Assembly (NCBI GenBank): GCA_014800845.1
Contig: JAAVFJ010000003.1
Coordinates: forward strand, 89,438-153,437
DNA length: 64,000 bases
Direction of reading: 5' to 3'
Source: Bacteroidales bacterium
GTDB taxonomy: Bacteria > Bacteroidota > Bacteroidia > Bacteroidales > Muribaculaceae
Under the pieces are notes generated by a model that saw only the letters and a program-made list of their open reading frames with translations, did not search any database and was not told the DNA's origin. Below are positions 17,689 through 27,023 of this stretch, piece by piece. How positions within the stretch are numbered: the first letter of the stretch is position 1; every line of letters starts with the position of its first letter. The translations under genes and the position numbers were made by a program.

Positions 17689-18204
17689 ATGAAAACCGAA
17701 AACCGTCTTAAAGAAAAAATAGGCACAGAGGCCGGTTTCAAGGTTCCGGAAGGTTACTTTGACGAGATTTACGCCAAAATCTCCGAGTCGCTGCCGGAGC
17801 GCAAGGCACCCGCCCCTCTGAAGCTGTCGACATGGCAGCGGCTTAAGCCCTATGTCTATCTGGCAGCCATGTTTGCCGGAATCTGGTGTACGCTTAAGAT
17901 GGTGTCAATCATAGGCGACCGCGCCCCCGAAGTGGGCAATGTGTCGCTCGACAATCCCCCTGCACTCGTGGCCCAAGCCATTCAGAATGAAGATGTTGTT
18001 GATGCTACCATTCACTCTTCGGCTGTGACTGACGCCAATCTGGCTGCCGCCATCGACGACATGGAGATTCTCCCGGAAGAGGATGACGCCGCTGGCCGGG
18101 CAGATGATTTTGTGGATGTGCCGGACGCCTATGATGTAGACATAAACCAGCTGCAGGCCGCCCTCGATGTCGATGACTATTCAGACTACGACTATTATTT
18201 TTAA
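17689..18204 (+). CDS. Single-pass membrane protein, possible anti-sigma-like partner
   Basis: A 171-residue protein without a confident family name. The N-terminus carries FKVPEGYFDEIYAKI, a motif seen in many Bacteroidetes proteins that sit beside ECF sigma genes. One membrane helix spans about residues 54-76 (YVYLAAMFAGIWCTLKMVSII). The C-terminal half is strongly acidic and ends DDYSDYDYYF. It is followed after 12 bases by the Spy-like gene, so the two form an operon. A regulatory role with the sigma factor at 15192 is inferred from family context only. Confidence 0.6.
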   Translation: MKTENRLKEKIGTEAGFKVPEGYFDEIYAKISESLPERKAPAPLKLSTWQRLKPYVYLAAMFAGIWCTLKMVSIIGDRAPEVGNVSLDNPPALVAQAIQNEDVVDATIHSSAVTDANLAAAIDDMEILPEEDDAAGRADDFVDVPDAYDVDINQLQAALDVDDYSDYDYYF

Positions 18205-18216
18205 ACTCAATCATAA

Positions 18217-18681
18217 ATGAATAGAATTTTACTTTCCATACTCCTCTGTCTGCTCGCTATCTCCCCCGCCTTAGCGGCTGACAAAGCTGATAACGATGCC
18301 TCCAAACGTGAGCAGCAGCGCCGTGAGTTGATTGATTTTAAGATTAAGTACCTCATCAAGGAGGTGGATATTCCCGCTGACAAGCAGGCCGAATTCGAGC
18401 GTCTTTATCGCAAGATGGAAGATGAGCGTCTGTCTCTCTTCCGCGAGGTTTACCGCAAGGCTAAATCTGCGAGCAAGTCCTCTACCGATGCTGAGATTCT
18501 TGCCGCCTCTGACATGATTGCATCTACTAAGCAGCGTGAGGGCGCTATGGAACTCAAATATTATCAGGAGTTTAAAAAGCTGCTTACCCCCCGCCAGCTG
18601 CTTAACCTGAAGCGCGCTGAGGATCGCTTCAACCGCAAGGTCATGGAGACCCGCGGCAAGGCTCCGGCCCGCAAAAATTAA
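18217..18681 (+). CDS. Spy/CpxP-like periplasmic protein
   Basis: A small 154-residue exported protein. The signal peptide is MNRILLSILLCLLAISPALA. The mature part is highly charged and helical, with KLLTPRQLLNLKRAEDRF resembling the LTxxQ motif of Spy/CpxP-type periplasmic chaperones and metal sensors. In related genomes such proteins follow a sigma/anti-sigma pair. It is 12 bases after the membrane protein gene and 39 bases before the alpha-2-macroglobulin gene. Confidence 0.65.
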   Translation: MNRILLSILLCLLAISPALAADKADNDASKREQQRRELIDFKIKYLIKEVDIPADKQAEFERLYRKMEDERLSLFREVYRKAKSASKSSTDAEILAASDMIASTKQREGAMELKYYQEFKKLLTPRQLLNLKRAEDRFNRKVMETRGKAPARKN

Positions 18682-18720
18682 TTAGCGTTTATCCGGCTAC
18701 GGCCATTTTTATGTGTTGTT

Positions 18721-21700
18721 ATGAATAAAAGACTTACTCATATCATGCCTGCACTTTTATTGGTGTTAGGCATGATTTTGCTTTACCTCCCCTCCGCTTC
18801 CGCAGCCAAGCAGACGCCGCGGAACACCTTCGCCTCTCCCGACTTTGCGTATCCGAAGACGGTGGCGGCCAATGCCGATAAAGCTCTGCAGAAGGCGCTC
18901 TCCGATGGCGATGACGTCAATGTAGTCCGCGCGCTCATCCAGCTCACAATAGCTGATAATGATGTAAGCGCCGACAATCTACCTGCCCGCCTCCAAGCTA
19001 TCAGCGACGTGGCCGCCAAAAGCTCGGGCGAGAGGCTGGCAGTCCTGCGTCTGCTGCAGGCAAGATTGCTAAATGAAGTATATCAGTCAGATAGTTACAA
19101 GTATTCTAACCGTAATCTCCCCACTGACAGCTTCCCTGCAGATCCTACCCTCTGGAGTAAAGATCTCTTCGCGCTCCGCATCCATTCGCTTGTGAACGAC
19201 GCGCTTGCCGATGAGGCTATGCTCGCCCGTGCTGACTACTCCAAATGGGCCCCCGTCTTCACCCCTCTCGATGAGCTCTCCGCGCAGTTCTACCCCGATC
19301 TCTATGCCGTGATGAGCAGCATAGGTCGCGGCACTCTGTCAAATTATACCGATGCCACCCAGGTCATACCCTTTACCGCCGCGGAAAATATTCAGTCGCC
19401 GGGTAGGAAATGCGCTGCGTTGAGCAATTCCATCGTGTCCAAAAATATTGAGATGGCCCGTGCCGACCACAACCCGGCGTGGCTCTCTGTGTGGATTAAA
19501 AATGAGAAGGGGAGCGCTGACCCAGAGCAGCGTCTGAAGCAGGTATTAGGTCTTTATAAGGAATGTGCCGCTTCGCCATATAGTTGCGAACTGCTGCTTG
19601 CGGCTTCCGAAATTACCGGTTTGAGCGATGCTGACAATGCTTTGCTTGAGACGTTGCTGACCGAAGCAGTGGAGCGCTATCCGGATTATCCGCGCATCAA
19701 CGCCCTGCGTAACGCTTTAGCGAATATGCAGCGTGCTTATGCCGACCTGAGAGTGCCGGGTCAGGTGATTCCCCGCAAGGAATTTGATATGATCGTGAAG
19801 ACCCGCGGCAAGCATGGACAGCTCTACGCGCAGATTTACGCAGTGGACAATGGCAACAGCGACCTGCGCAAATATCTTCAGACCGGCAAAGGTAAGTTTA
19901 TAGGCGCCTACCCGGTGACCGGTGACACCAGCACGATGCATATAACCCTCGATAAGCCAGGTACTTACGCCGCCGTCATGGCCGGTTCGAATGTGGCTCA
20001 TAAGAATCTTATGCTTGACGCCTACCCCGTCACTTTCGAGGCTTCAGGGCTGGAGGCTTACTACAGTTCCGGCGCTGAGAGCTGCGAGGATTCCCGTCTT
20101 TATATACTGGATGCTCTCAATGGCAAGCCTCTGAGCGGTGTTGAAGTGACGCTCACCCGCTCGGCATATAAGAAACCGACTCTCACCGAAAAGCTGAAAA
20201 CCAACTCCGAAGGGTGGGTGGCTGTAGGTGCCCCCAAGCAGGGCTACCGGGATTGCACCTATCTGGCGCAACTCCGTGGCGACAAGATTGAAAACAGTAT
20301 TTATCAGTATGTAAATCAGCCCTCCAGGCCCGGTGCAACAGCTCGTATTTTCCCCTCACTGAGCATATATAAACCCGGCGCCGAGTGCGATTTCGCTGTG
20401 GTAATGGCTGAGCAGGGGCTGGATACCCGCCGGTTGCTCACCGCTTATCCTATTGAGGTGCGCCTTCTGAACGCCTCCGGCCAGGATGTGGACACCCTGC
20501 AACTTACCACCGATAGCGAAGGCCGTGCTATAGGTCGCTTCACCCTCCCTAAGGATGGTATGATGGGAACCTTTGGCATCACTGTTTACTCCGCCGATGG
20601 CAAGAAACACCTCGGCTATGAGACTATACGCGTGGAGGAATACCGAGTGCCCGGTTTCTATGTGAATCTGGAGAGCGGCAAGCCTGCCTATAAGCTTGGC
20701 GACAGCGTGGAGCTCACGGGCGAAGTGCGCAGCTACTCCGGTATGGCTATGCCCGGCAGCAGCGTGAATATCACGGTGAACTACCGTCAGCCCTGGTGGC
20801 GCAGATATAGTGCCACTGGTACCTATTCAGCTACCGTCACTACCGATGAATCCGGCAACTTCAAACTCACTTTGCCTACCTCAGCCCTCAAGGATACACC
20901 TTATGCGGCCGGCGCTTTTGAGGTGGTGGCCGAAGTCACCTCAGCAGCCGGGGAGACCTGCCGAAGCAACACCGCCGTTTTCTCTCTGGGAAATCTTGCG
21001 CGTGTAATGATTACCTCCCCCTCCTCCATTAAAGTTACAGACAAGACGGTTAAGTTTACTGCCAAAGCTGAAGACCTTCCCGATTCCGCTGCGTTGAGTT
21101 ATAAACTTGTGAGTGCTGACGGCAAGGAGGTCGCTTCCGGTGACTTTCCGCTTACGGGTCTCTCGCTGCCCGCAGCGCAGCTCCCATCCGGCGAATATAA
21201 ACTGACAGTAAGCATCCCCGGCGTTGAGCCGGCTGCCGACAGTGCTTCAATTGTGATTTGGCGCCCCGGTGATGCCCGCCCTCCTGTAAACACACCCCTC
21301 TGGATTCCTGAAAACAGCTATGTGGCAGAGCCCGGAGCTAAGACTGTTGACATCATATTCGGCAGCACGGCCACTGAGCAGTCCGTGCTGGTGACTGTGG
21401 CCGATGAGCACAAAATCCTGTCACGCCAGACTGTGGTGCTCACCGACTGCAATAGGAGAGTGAGTGTCCCGGTGCCTGCCGATGGCCACAAGAATTTTGT
21501 ATGCCTCTTTACTGTTAACGATGCCAAATGCTATCCGGCTACCATCGAGGTAAACGCCCCTCATCGTGAGCTGAAGATGCAGGTTAAGTCCTTCCGCGAC
21601 AAAATCTTTGCCGGTGGCAAAGAGCGCTGGTCGTTCAGCTACGTCGGTGAGAATGTAAGCGCAGCAGACATGCCTGTGATTGCAACCCTCTCTGACAAAG

Positions 21701-24339
21701 CGCTCAACGCGCTCGTGCCCTTCTCATGGCAATGGATTGAGTATAGCTTCCTCAGCCAGGGTGTGAACACCTCCTATTGGTCTACAGGCCTGATGGGCAA
21801 CACATTCAGCCTTGGCGATTCCACCCCTTACACCTATCCCGCTGTCACCGTGCCCGGCTTCTACACTTGGGGCCGAAGCATGTATCCCGTGCAGACGATC
21901 TACGTAAGAGGCACCCGGCGCATGTATGCCGCGGCTGCGCCGACCGCCGCCCCTGCCGCCGGTGCCAACATGATGATGATGAAGCAGAGTCAGACAGCCG
22001 ATTCGGCAGCCGCTATAGAGGAATCTGTAAAAGTAGAGGGTGCAGATGAGGGTGGAGCGCTCCCCGCCGCCGATGTTCAGCTGCGCCCTGCCGAGCTCCC
22101 CCTTGCGTGGTTCAAGCCCGCTTTGATCACCGACGGAAAGGGCCTTCTGGAAATCTCCTTTGACGTGCCCGATTTCAACACTACCTGGCAGCTTCAGCTT
22201 CTCGCTTATACCCGCGACCTGATAACCACCAACTCGGTGCTTTACACCGTGGCCTCCAAACCGGTGATGGTAAAATCGGTTGTACCCCGCTTCCTGCGCA
22301 CCGGCGACAAGGCGCGACTGACGGCCACTCTCTTCAATAACACTGACGCCGTGGCCTCTCCCGAAGCCGAGGTTATAATCTTTAATCCCCTTGACAACAG
22401 GGTCATTGCAAGCCGCAAATATGAGGCGCAGCCTCTGGACTCCATGGGGCAGCGCGTGCTTGACATTGAGCTGACAGTGCCTGCCGATGTTCAGACCTTG
22501 GGCTACAAAGTGCTGGCGCGTTCCGGTGAGTATTCCGACGGCGAGCAGAGCCTGATAGGCATTCTCCCCTCATCTTCCCCCGTGACGGAGGGCTATCCCT
22601 TCTATTTGTCGCCCAGTCAGGATGAATTTACCATGCAGCTTCCGGACCTCAGAGAGGGGAGTGCAGCACTGCAGTACTGCGACAACCCGGTGTGGTATTG
22701 CGTGACGGCATTGCCCACCGTAGCCGCGGAGCAAAATGCTTCTGTGCTGTCAGTAGCCAACTCATTGTTTGCTAATGCAATAACAGCACACCTCGTCGGA
22801 AAATATCCGCGTATCACCGAAGCTGTAGAGCTCTGGAAAGCCACCTCCGACTCCACGCTCATGTCTGCTCTGGAGCGCGATCCGCAGCTTAAGGCCGTAA
22901 TGCTTTCGGCTACCCCCTGGGTGACCAATGCCGAGAGCGAGACGCTCAGAATGGCGCAGTTGGCATCGTTTATCTCCAACTCTAAAGCCGCAAGCGAGGA
23001 GGCCATTAAAGCCCTTATTGACCGCGTAAACCCCGACGGAGGCTGGAGCTGGTGCGATGGCATGCCCTCCTCCGAATACATCACGCGCCGAGTGCTCGCG
23101 CAGCTCGCCAAGCTGAAAGACATAGGCGCATTGCCCGCAGGTTCAGAGCTTGCTGCAGTGATTGATAAGGCCATCGGCTACTGCGAGACACAGATAATCC
23201 GCCAGACTGCAGGCACCAAGAATGTAGACGCTGAGAGTCTGATGAATTGGTTCTACATCCGCAGCTTCTTCCCGGCTCCAAACAGCACAGATACCAAAAG
23301 TCCGGTTGCTGTAATGAAGGCTCTGAAGACCTCCTGCATCAAGAAGATTCGCGCCAACTGGAAGAATTACAGCATAGCTGACGCTGCCACCGCGGCCATA
23401 CTCCTTTATCGCGATGGCTACCCCATGCAGGCGCGCGAAATACTGGAATCGCTCAGACAGCGCGCTGAGACAGCAGCCGAAAAGGGTATGTGGTATGCTA
23501 ACTTTCAGAACGACTTTTCAGGACTTTCAACCCTGCTCACCACCACGCGTGTGCTGGAAGCATTCACAGATATTTCTCCCGACTCCCCGTGCATCGAGCC
23601 CCTGGTGCAGTGGCTTGTGCTTGAGCGTCAGGCTCGCGACTGGGGAGGTAGTGCCTCGGTGGCCGAAGTGGTCTGGGCAATCATCAACGGTGCTCCGAAG
23701 TGGACAGAACCCTCCGAGCCCGCTCAGATTGAGCTTAACGGCAAACGCCTGGATATAAGCAAGATGTCCGCGCTGACCGGTGCGATTACTCTCCCCCTCG
23801 ATGCGAGCGAGGCTTCACGTGCGCAGCTTGCCATCAGCCGCAGCTCTCAGTCGCCGGCATGGGGCGGAATAATCACCCGCTACATTGCCCCCATAGAGGA
23901 TGTCAAGGATTTCAGCAACGGCGCAGTGAGTGTGACCAAACGTCTCCTGCTCGTAGTGCAGGATGAGGCAGGCACCCACACAGAGAACGTAGGCGATCGC
24001 CCGCTCAAGTCTGGAGACAAGGTGAGAGTGCAACTCACAGTTGAATCCGCGCGCGACATAGATTATGCCGTGATTACCGACGAGCAGTGCGGCTGCCTGA
24101 TGCCCGCTGACCAGCTCTCCGGCTACAAGTATGGTGGCGAAGTTGGCTACTACCGCGAGGTGCGCACAGGTGTGACCAATTTCTTCATACCGCGTTTGCA
24201 TAAAGGCAAATTCCTGGTGGAATACGATTGCTACGTGGAGGGGGAAGGAACCTACGCCTCCGGCATAGCCACCCTGCAAAGTCTCTACGCCCCCTCCCTG
24301 ACCGCTCACTCGGCCGGCTCCGACGTCCACGTGCAGTGA
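18721..24339 (+). CDS. Alpha-2-macroglobulin family protein without the thioester cysteine
   Basis: A giant 1872-residue exported protein, likely periplasmic or surface bound, that would trap or block proteases. The signal peptide is of the ordinary type (MNKRLTHIMPALLLVLGMILLYLPSASA), with no lipobox. The MG2-like domain begins near residue 530. The A2M core follows (LPLAWFKPALITDGKGLLEISFDVPDFNTTWQLQ), then the alpha-helical toroid (NPDGGWSWCDGMPSSEYITRRVLAQL). At the thioester position, where CxEQ is expected, the sequence is AAEQ (residues 1335-1338), so covalent capture is not possible by the usual chemistry. No penicillin-binding protein 1C gene is beside it. It could be cotranscribed with the Spy-like gene. 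Confidence 0.9.
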   Translation: MNKRLTHIMPALLLVLGMILLYLPSASAAKQTPRNTFASPDFAYPKTVAANADKALQKALSDGDDVNVVRALIQLTIADNDVSADNLPARLQAISDVAAKSSGERLAVLRLLQARLLNEVYQSDSYKYSNRNLPTDSFPADPTLWSKDLFALRIHSLVNDALADEAMLARADYSKWAPVFTPLDELSAQFYPDLYAVMSSIGRGTLSNYTDATQVIPFTAAENIQSPGRKCAALSNSIVSKNIEMARADHNPAWLSVWIKNEKGSADPEQRLKQVLGLYKECAASPYSCELLLAASEITGLSDADNALLETLLTEAVERYPDYPRINALRNALANMQRAYADLRVPGQVIPRKEFDMIVKTRGKHGQLYAQIYAVDNGNSDLRKYLQTGKGKFIGAYPVTGDTSTMHITLDKPGTYAAVMAGSNVAHKNLMLDAYPVTFEASGLEAYYSSGAESCEDSRLYILDALNGKPLSGVEVTLTRSAYKKPTLTEKLKTNSEGWVAVGAPKQGYRDCTYLAQLRGDKIENSIYQYVNQPSRPGATARIFPSLSIYKPGAECDFAVVMAEQGLDTRRLLTAYPIEVRLLNASGQDVDTLQLTTDSEGRAIGRFTLPKDGMMGTFGITVYSADGKKHLGYETIRVEEYRVPGFYVNLESGKPAYKLGDSVELTGEVRSYSGMAMPGSSVNITVNYRQPWWRRYSATGTYSATVTTDESGNFKLTLPTSALKDTPYAAGAFEVVAEVTSAAGETCRSNTAVFSLGNLARVMITSPSSIKVTDKTVKFTAKAEDLPDSAALSYKLVSADGKEVASGDFPLTGLSLPAAQLPSGEYKLTVSIPGVEPAADSASIVIWRPGDARPPVNTPLWIPENSYVAEPGAKTVDIIFGSTATEQSVLVTVADEHKILSRQTVVLTDCNRRVSVPVPADGHKNFVCLFTVNDAKCYPATIEVNAPHRELKMQVKSFRDKIFAGGKERWSFSYVGENVSAADMPVIATLSDKALNALVPFSWQWIEYSFLSQGVNTSYWSTGLMGNTFSLGDSTPYTYPAVTVPGFYTWGRSMYPVQTIYVRGTRRMYAAAAPTAAPAAGANMMMMKQSQTADSAAAIEESVKVEGADEGGALPAADVQLRPAELPLAWFKPALITDGKGLLEISFDVPDFNTTWQLQLLAYTRDLITTNSVLYTVASKPVMVKSVVPRFLRTGDKARLTATLFNNTDAVASPEAEVIIFNPLDNRVIASRKYEAQPLDSMGQRVLDIELTVPADVQTLGYKVLARSGEYSDGEQSLIGILPSSSPVTEGYPFYLSPSQDEFTMQLPDLREGSAALQYCDNPVWYCVTALPTVAAEQNASVLSVANSLFANAITAHLVGKYPRITEAVELWKATSDSTLMSALERDPQLKAVMLSATPWVTNAESETLRMAQLASFISNSKAASEEAIKALIDRVNPDGGWSWCDGMPSSEYITRRVLAQLAKLKDIGALPAGSELAAVIDKAIGYCETQIIRQTAGTKNVDAESLMNWFYIRSFFPAPNSTDTKSPVAVMKALKTSCIKKIRANWKNYSIADAATAAILLYRDGYPMQAREILESLRQRAETAAEKGMWYANFQNDFSGLSTLLTTTRVLEAFTDISPDSPCIEPLVQWLVLERQARDWGGSASVAEVVWAIINGAPKWTEPSEPAQIELNGKRLDISKMSALTGAITLPLDASEASRAQLAISRSSQSPAWGGIITRYIAPIEDVKDFSNGAVSVTKRLLLVVQDEAGTHTENVGDRPLKSGDKVRVQLTVESARDIDYAVITDEQCGCLMPADQLSGYKYGGEVGYYREVRTGVTNFFIPRLHKGKFLVEYDCYVEGEGTYASGIATLQSLYAPSLTAHSAGSDVHVQ

Positions 24340-24365
24340 GGCATTGAAATTTAATTGCCATTTGT

Positions 24366-24405
24366 GTTGCGTCCACAAATTTTTTATTAACTTTGTGGGC
24401 GCAAC
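24366..24405. promoter_or_regulatory. 14-bp inverted repeat overlapping a promoter -7 box
   Basis: GTTGCGTCCACAAA (24366-24379) and TTTGTGGGCGCAAC (24392-24405) are inverted with a single mismatch (a G-T pair if RNA). The right arm overlaps the -7 box TAACTTTG (24388-24395) of the next gene. It could be an operator, or a terminator for the upstream macroglobulin gene; the T-rich spacer fits neither role cleanly. Confidence 0.6.
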
Positions 24406-24442
24406 TATATTTTCTACCGAAAATACTTAAACACTCTTCTAT

Positions 24443-26446
24443 ATGATGAAAAAACTACTCCTTGCTGCCGCCCTCGTCGCTTCTGCATCTGTGGCCGGCG
24501 CGCAACAATTCCCCGACCTTGAGATTTTTTCTCAGAGCTTCGACGCGGAATCTACCTCGATAGCCCCTTTCACCAGCTGGGCTACCGACGCTGAGCTGAA
24601 CAGCTATTACACTCAGTATTACACCAACAACTGGCAGATTATAGCTCTGGCCAACGGTACCTATTGGGCCGGCTCATGCTCCAGCTTCGCCGATGCCAAC
24701 CAGCAGGCTGACGCCGGCCTCGTGTCTACTAAAATCCATGTGCCTGAGAATGGCGCCATGCTGCAGTTTGAGGGTGTGAACATCGACTCTCAGTATCACA
24801 ATGTGCCCAACATTCTTGATGTAGTGGTGTCTACCACAGGCAATGAGAAGGCCGATTTCACTGAGGAGAATCTTCTGAAGACTATCCGCCTCAATGCTCA
24901 GTCACAGACCGCCGGCGCTACTTTCACTGACAACGCCATCTCTCTGAGCAAATATGCAGGTGAGGACATCTACATCGCATTCATAAACCGCACCACCAAC
25001 GGCGGCCTGCTGCTGTTGCGCGATTTCCGTGTGGTCGACTACATGGCTTCCATGTCTGTTACCTCACAGCAGCTCTACACTGAGCCGGGCGAGTACCCCG
25101 TATCCGTACAGTTTAATCTGCGCACACCCTCCACATGTAAGGGTTATCTGGCTGAGCTTCTGGTAAATGGAGAAGTGGTATCTACCGCCACCTCCGCCCG
25201 CGAGCTCTCCACTGCTTATAACACCTACCGCGCATCGTTCCCCGACAAGCTCAATATAGCCATGGACCAGCGTATCGACTTCACAGTGCGCGTGACTCCC
25301 AACTACGAAGGTGCCAAGTCAATAGAAATCAGCGACTTCATAATCTGCACCGAGGGTTATCCCCAGATGGTAGTAGAGGAGGAGGGCACAGGCGTAGGTT
25401 GCGGCTTCTGTCCTCTTGGTTCAGCCTTCATGGCTTACTTTACTGATGCTTATCCCGAGCAATATATCGGTATTGCCGTTCATGGTGGTAGCTACGCTTC
25501 AGGAGTTATGACTGCACCCAACTATTCTAACCAGTTCCTCTCCGCTTATAACACCGCCGGCGGCTATCCCTTCTGCACACTTAACCGCACAGTGAAGCCC
25601 CAGCCTCACGCCTTCAACAATATTCAGCCTGCTATCGCAGACCTGCTGAAGGCTCGCAGCTCAATGAAGGTAGACATTAACAGAACTATATACTATGAGA
25701 ATGAAAAGAAGGTAACCGTGCACTTCACTCCCGGCATCTGTGCCGACACCGAAACTGCCGACTATCGTGCTGCTGTAGTGCTCGTGGCCGATGACCTGCA
25801 TGGCACTGACAACAACGCACGTTGGGCTCAGAGCAACTATTATTCCGGTTACTCTACCTCTCAGCTCAAGGGCTTCGGAATCACCGAAGAGAACTCAGCT
25901 TATCTCGCTCCCTATTACGAGGTGTACACCAAGAGCGGTAGCTCAATCAAGGGTTGTCGCTTCGACCACGTAGCCATGGGCTGCTGGCCTGACTGGCAGG
26001 GTAATGGTTGCCCGCTCAACAGCACAATGAGCGTGGAAAATCCCGAAATGTACGCTATCACTTTTGACGTTCCCATGCAGACTGCTCTTGACGGCTTCGG
26101 TGTGCAGAAGATGGAGAACACTGCCGTAATCGTGCTCATCTTTGACGCTAAGGGTCAGATCGTAACTGCACGCCGCATGCACTATGCTGACTTTGAGGTT
26201 AGCACTTCCGGCGTAGACGCAGTAACTGCATCTACCTGCATGAAGGCTGAGCGCGTGGCTGACCATATCGCCCTCGAAGCTCCCGCCGGAACACTCGTAG
26301 AGATCTACTCTCTGGAGGGTGCCAAGCTCGGCGCGAAGGTGATGAAGAGCGAGGCCGACGTTATCGCCCCCGTAGGCTACAAGGGTCTCGTAGTGGTTCG
26401 CATGTCAAACGGCAACGACACTTACTTCAATAAGGTAATGTTTTAA
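24443..26446 (+). CDS. Omp28-related secreted protein with T9SS-type C-terminus
   Basis: A 667-residue exported protein. The signal peptide is MMKKLLLAAALVASASVAGA. The N-terminal 190 residues look like a cleaved-adhesin or choice-of-anchor module. The central part matches the Omp28/thioredoxin-like fold with a CxxC site (GCGFCPLGSAFMAYF). The C-terminal 75 residues resemble a T9SS sorting domain (YKGLVVVRMSNGNDTYFNKVMF). The CxxC suggests a redox role, but the Omp28 family is not biochemically defined. It has its own promoter inside an inverted repeat. Confidence 0.85.
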   Translation: MMKKLLLAAALVASASVAGAQQFPDLEIFSQSFDAESTSIAPFTSWATDAELNSYYTQYYTNNWQIIALANGTYWAGSCSSFADANQQADAGLVSTKIHVPENGAMLQFEGVNIDSQYHNVPNILDVVVSTTGNEKADFTEENLLKTIRLNAQSQTAGATFTDNAISLSKYAGEDIYIAFINRTTNGGLLLLRDFRVVDYMASMSVTSQQLYTEPGEYPVSVQFNLRTPSTCKGYLAELLVNGEVVSTATSARELSTAYNTYRASFPDKLNIAMDQRIDFTVRVTPNYEGAKSIEISDFIICTEGYPQMVVEEEGTGVGCGFCPLGSAFMAYFTDAYPEQYIGIAVHGGSYASGVMTAPNYSNQFLSAYNTAGGYPFCTLNRTVKPQPHAFNNIQPAIADLLKARSSMKVDINRTIYYENEKKVTVHFTPGICADTETADYRAAVVLVADDLHGTDNNARWAQSNYYSGYSTSQLKGFGITEENSAYLAPYYEVYTKSGSSIKGCRFDHVAMGCWPDWQGNGCPLNSTMSVENPEMYAITFDVPMQTALDGFGVQKMENTAVIVLIFDAKGQIVTARRMHYADFEVSTSGVDAVTASTCMKAERVADHIALEAPAGTLVEIYSLEGAKLGAKVMKSEADVIAPVGYKGLVVVRMSNGNDTYFNKVMF

Positions 26447-26470
26447 GCTTAAGCCTTAAATAAAACTTAT

Positions 26471-26507
26471 AGGGGTGTCTCGGCGTTAGTCTGTGGACAC
26501 CCCTTTA
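26471..26507 (+). terminator. Hairpin terminator or attenuator
   Basis: AGGGGTGTC and GACACCCCT form a perfect 9-bp stem 25 bases past the stop of the Omp28-like gene, followed by a weak TTT. It ends only 18 bases before the next start codon, so it may also affect expression of the VOC gene. Confidence 0.65.
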
Positions 26508-26521
26508 GCATTATCATACCT

Positions 26522-26911
26522 ATGGATTTCAAATTGCATTTTGACCACTATAATATCAATGTGGCTGACCGCGACCGGTCTCTTAAGTTTTATGCCGAGG
26601 CTCTGGGCCTTCACGAAGTGGGCCACATTGACGCTCCCGACGGCTCCTTTACCATCACATATCTCGGCGATGGAGCGACAGATTTCCGCCTTGAGATAAC
26701 CTGCCTCAAGGAGCATCCGCAAAATTATGACCTCGGAGAAAATGAAACGCATCTCGCGTTGCGTCTCGCCTCTAACCAGAGCTACGCAGATATGTTGGCT
26801 TATCACACGCAGATGGGCGTAGTCTGCTTTGAGAATCCCGCCATGGGTATCTATTTCATAGAGGACCCCGATGGCTACTGGATAGAAATTCTCCCTCCGA
26901 AGAAGGCCTAA
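26522..26911 (+). CDS. VOC family protein (glyoxalase I-like fold)
   Basis: A 129-residue single-domain vicinal oxygen chelate protein. It has the lactoylglutathione-lyase-like pattern: FDHYNINVADRDRSLKFYAEALGL at the start, ETHLALRL in the middle and YFIEDPDGYWIEIL at the end, providing His and Glu metal ligands. A glyoxalase I or related isomerase role is plausible; the substrate cannot be read. Confidence 0.88.
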   Translation: MDFKLHFDHYNINVADRDRSLKFYAEALGLHEVGHIDAPDGSFTITYLGDGATDFRLEITCLKEHPQNYDLGENETHLALRLASNQSYADMLAYHTQMGVVCFENPAMGIYFIEDPDGYWIEILPPKKA

Positions 26912-26954
26912 GAAAGTCTTGCTTCATACGCCATAACTGTTAAAAATTATTAAT

Positions 26955-26990
26955 AACTAAGTTTTTAGTTGTGTAACTAAAAACTTAGTT
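26955..26990. promoter_or_regulatory. Double-dyad operator of the BlaI-like regulator
   Basis: AACTAAGTTTTTAGTT and AACTAAAAACTTAGTT form a perfect 16-bp inverted repeat with a 4-base spacer. Each arm is itself a dyad, AACTAA-N4-TTAGTT, so two dimers could bind side by side. It lies directly before the -7 box TATTTTTG (26992-26999) and covers the -33 region. Autorepression by the BlaI-like protein is the natural inference. Confidence 0.8.
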
Positions 26991-26991
26991 T

Positions 26992-26999
26992 TATTTTTG
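26992..26999 (+). promoter_or_regulatory. -7 box of the blaI/blaR-like operon
   Basis: TATTTTTG matches TAnnTTTG and sits one base after the operator. The leader to the ATG at 27024 is about 20 bases. Confidence 0.65.
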
Positions 27000-27023
27000 C
27001 ACCGTAATCAAAAAAGAATCGCA

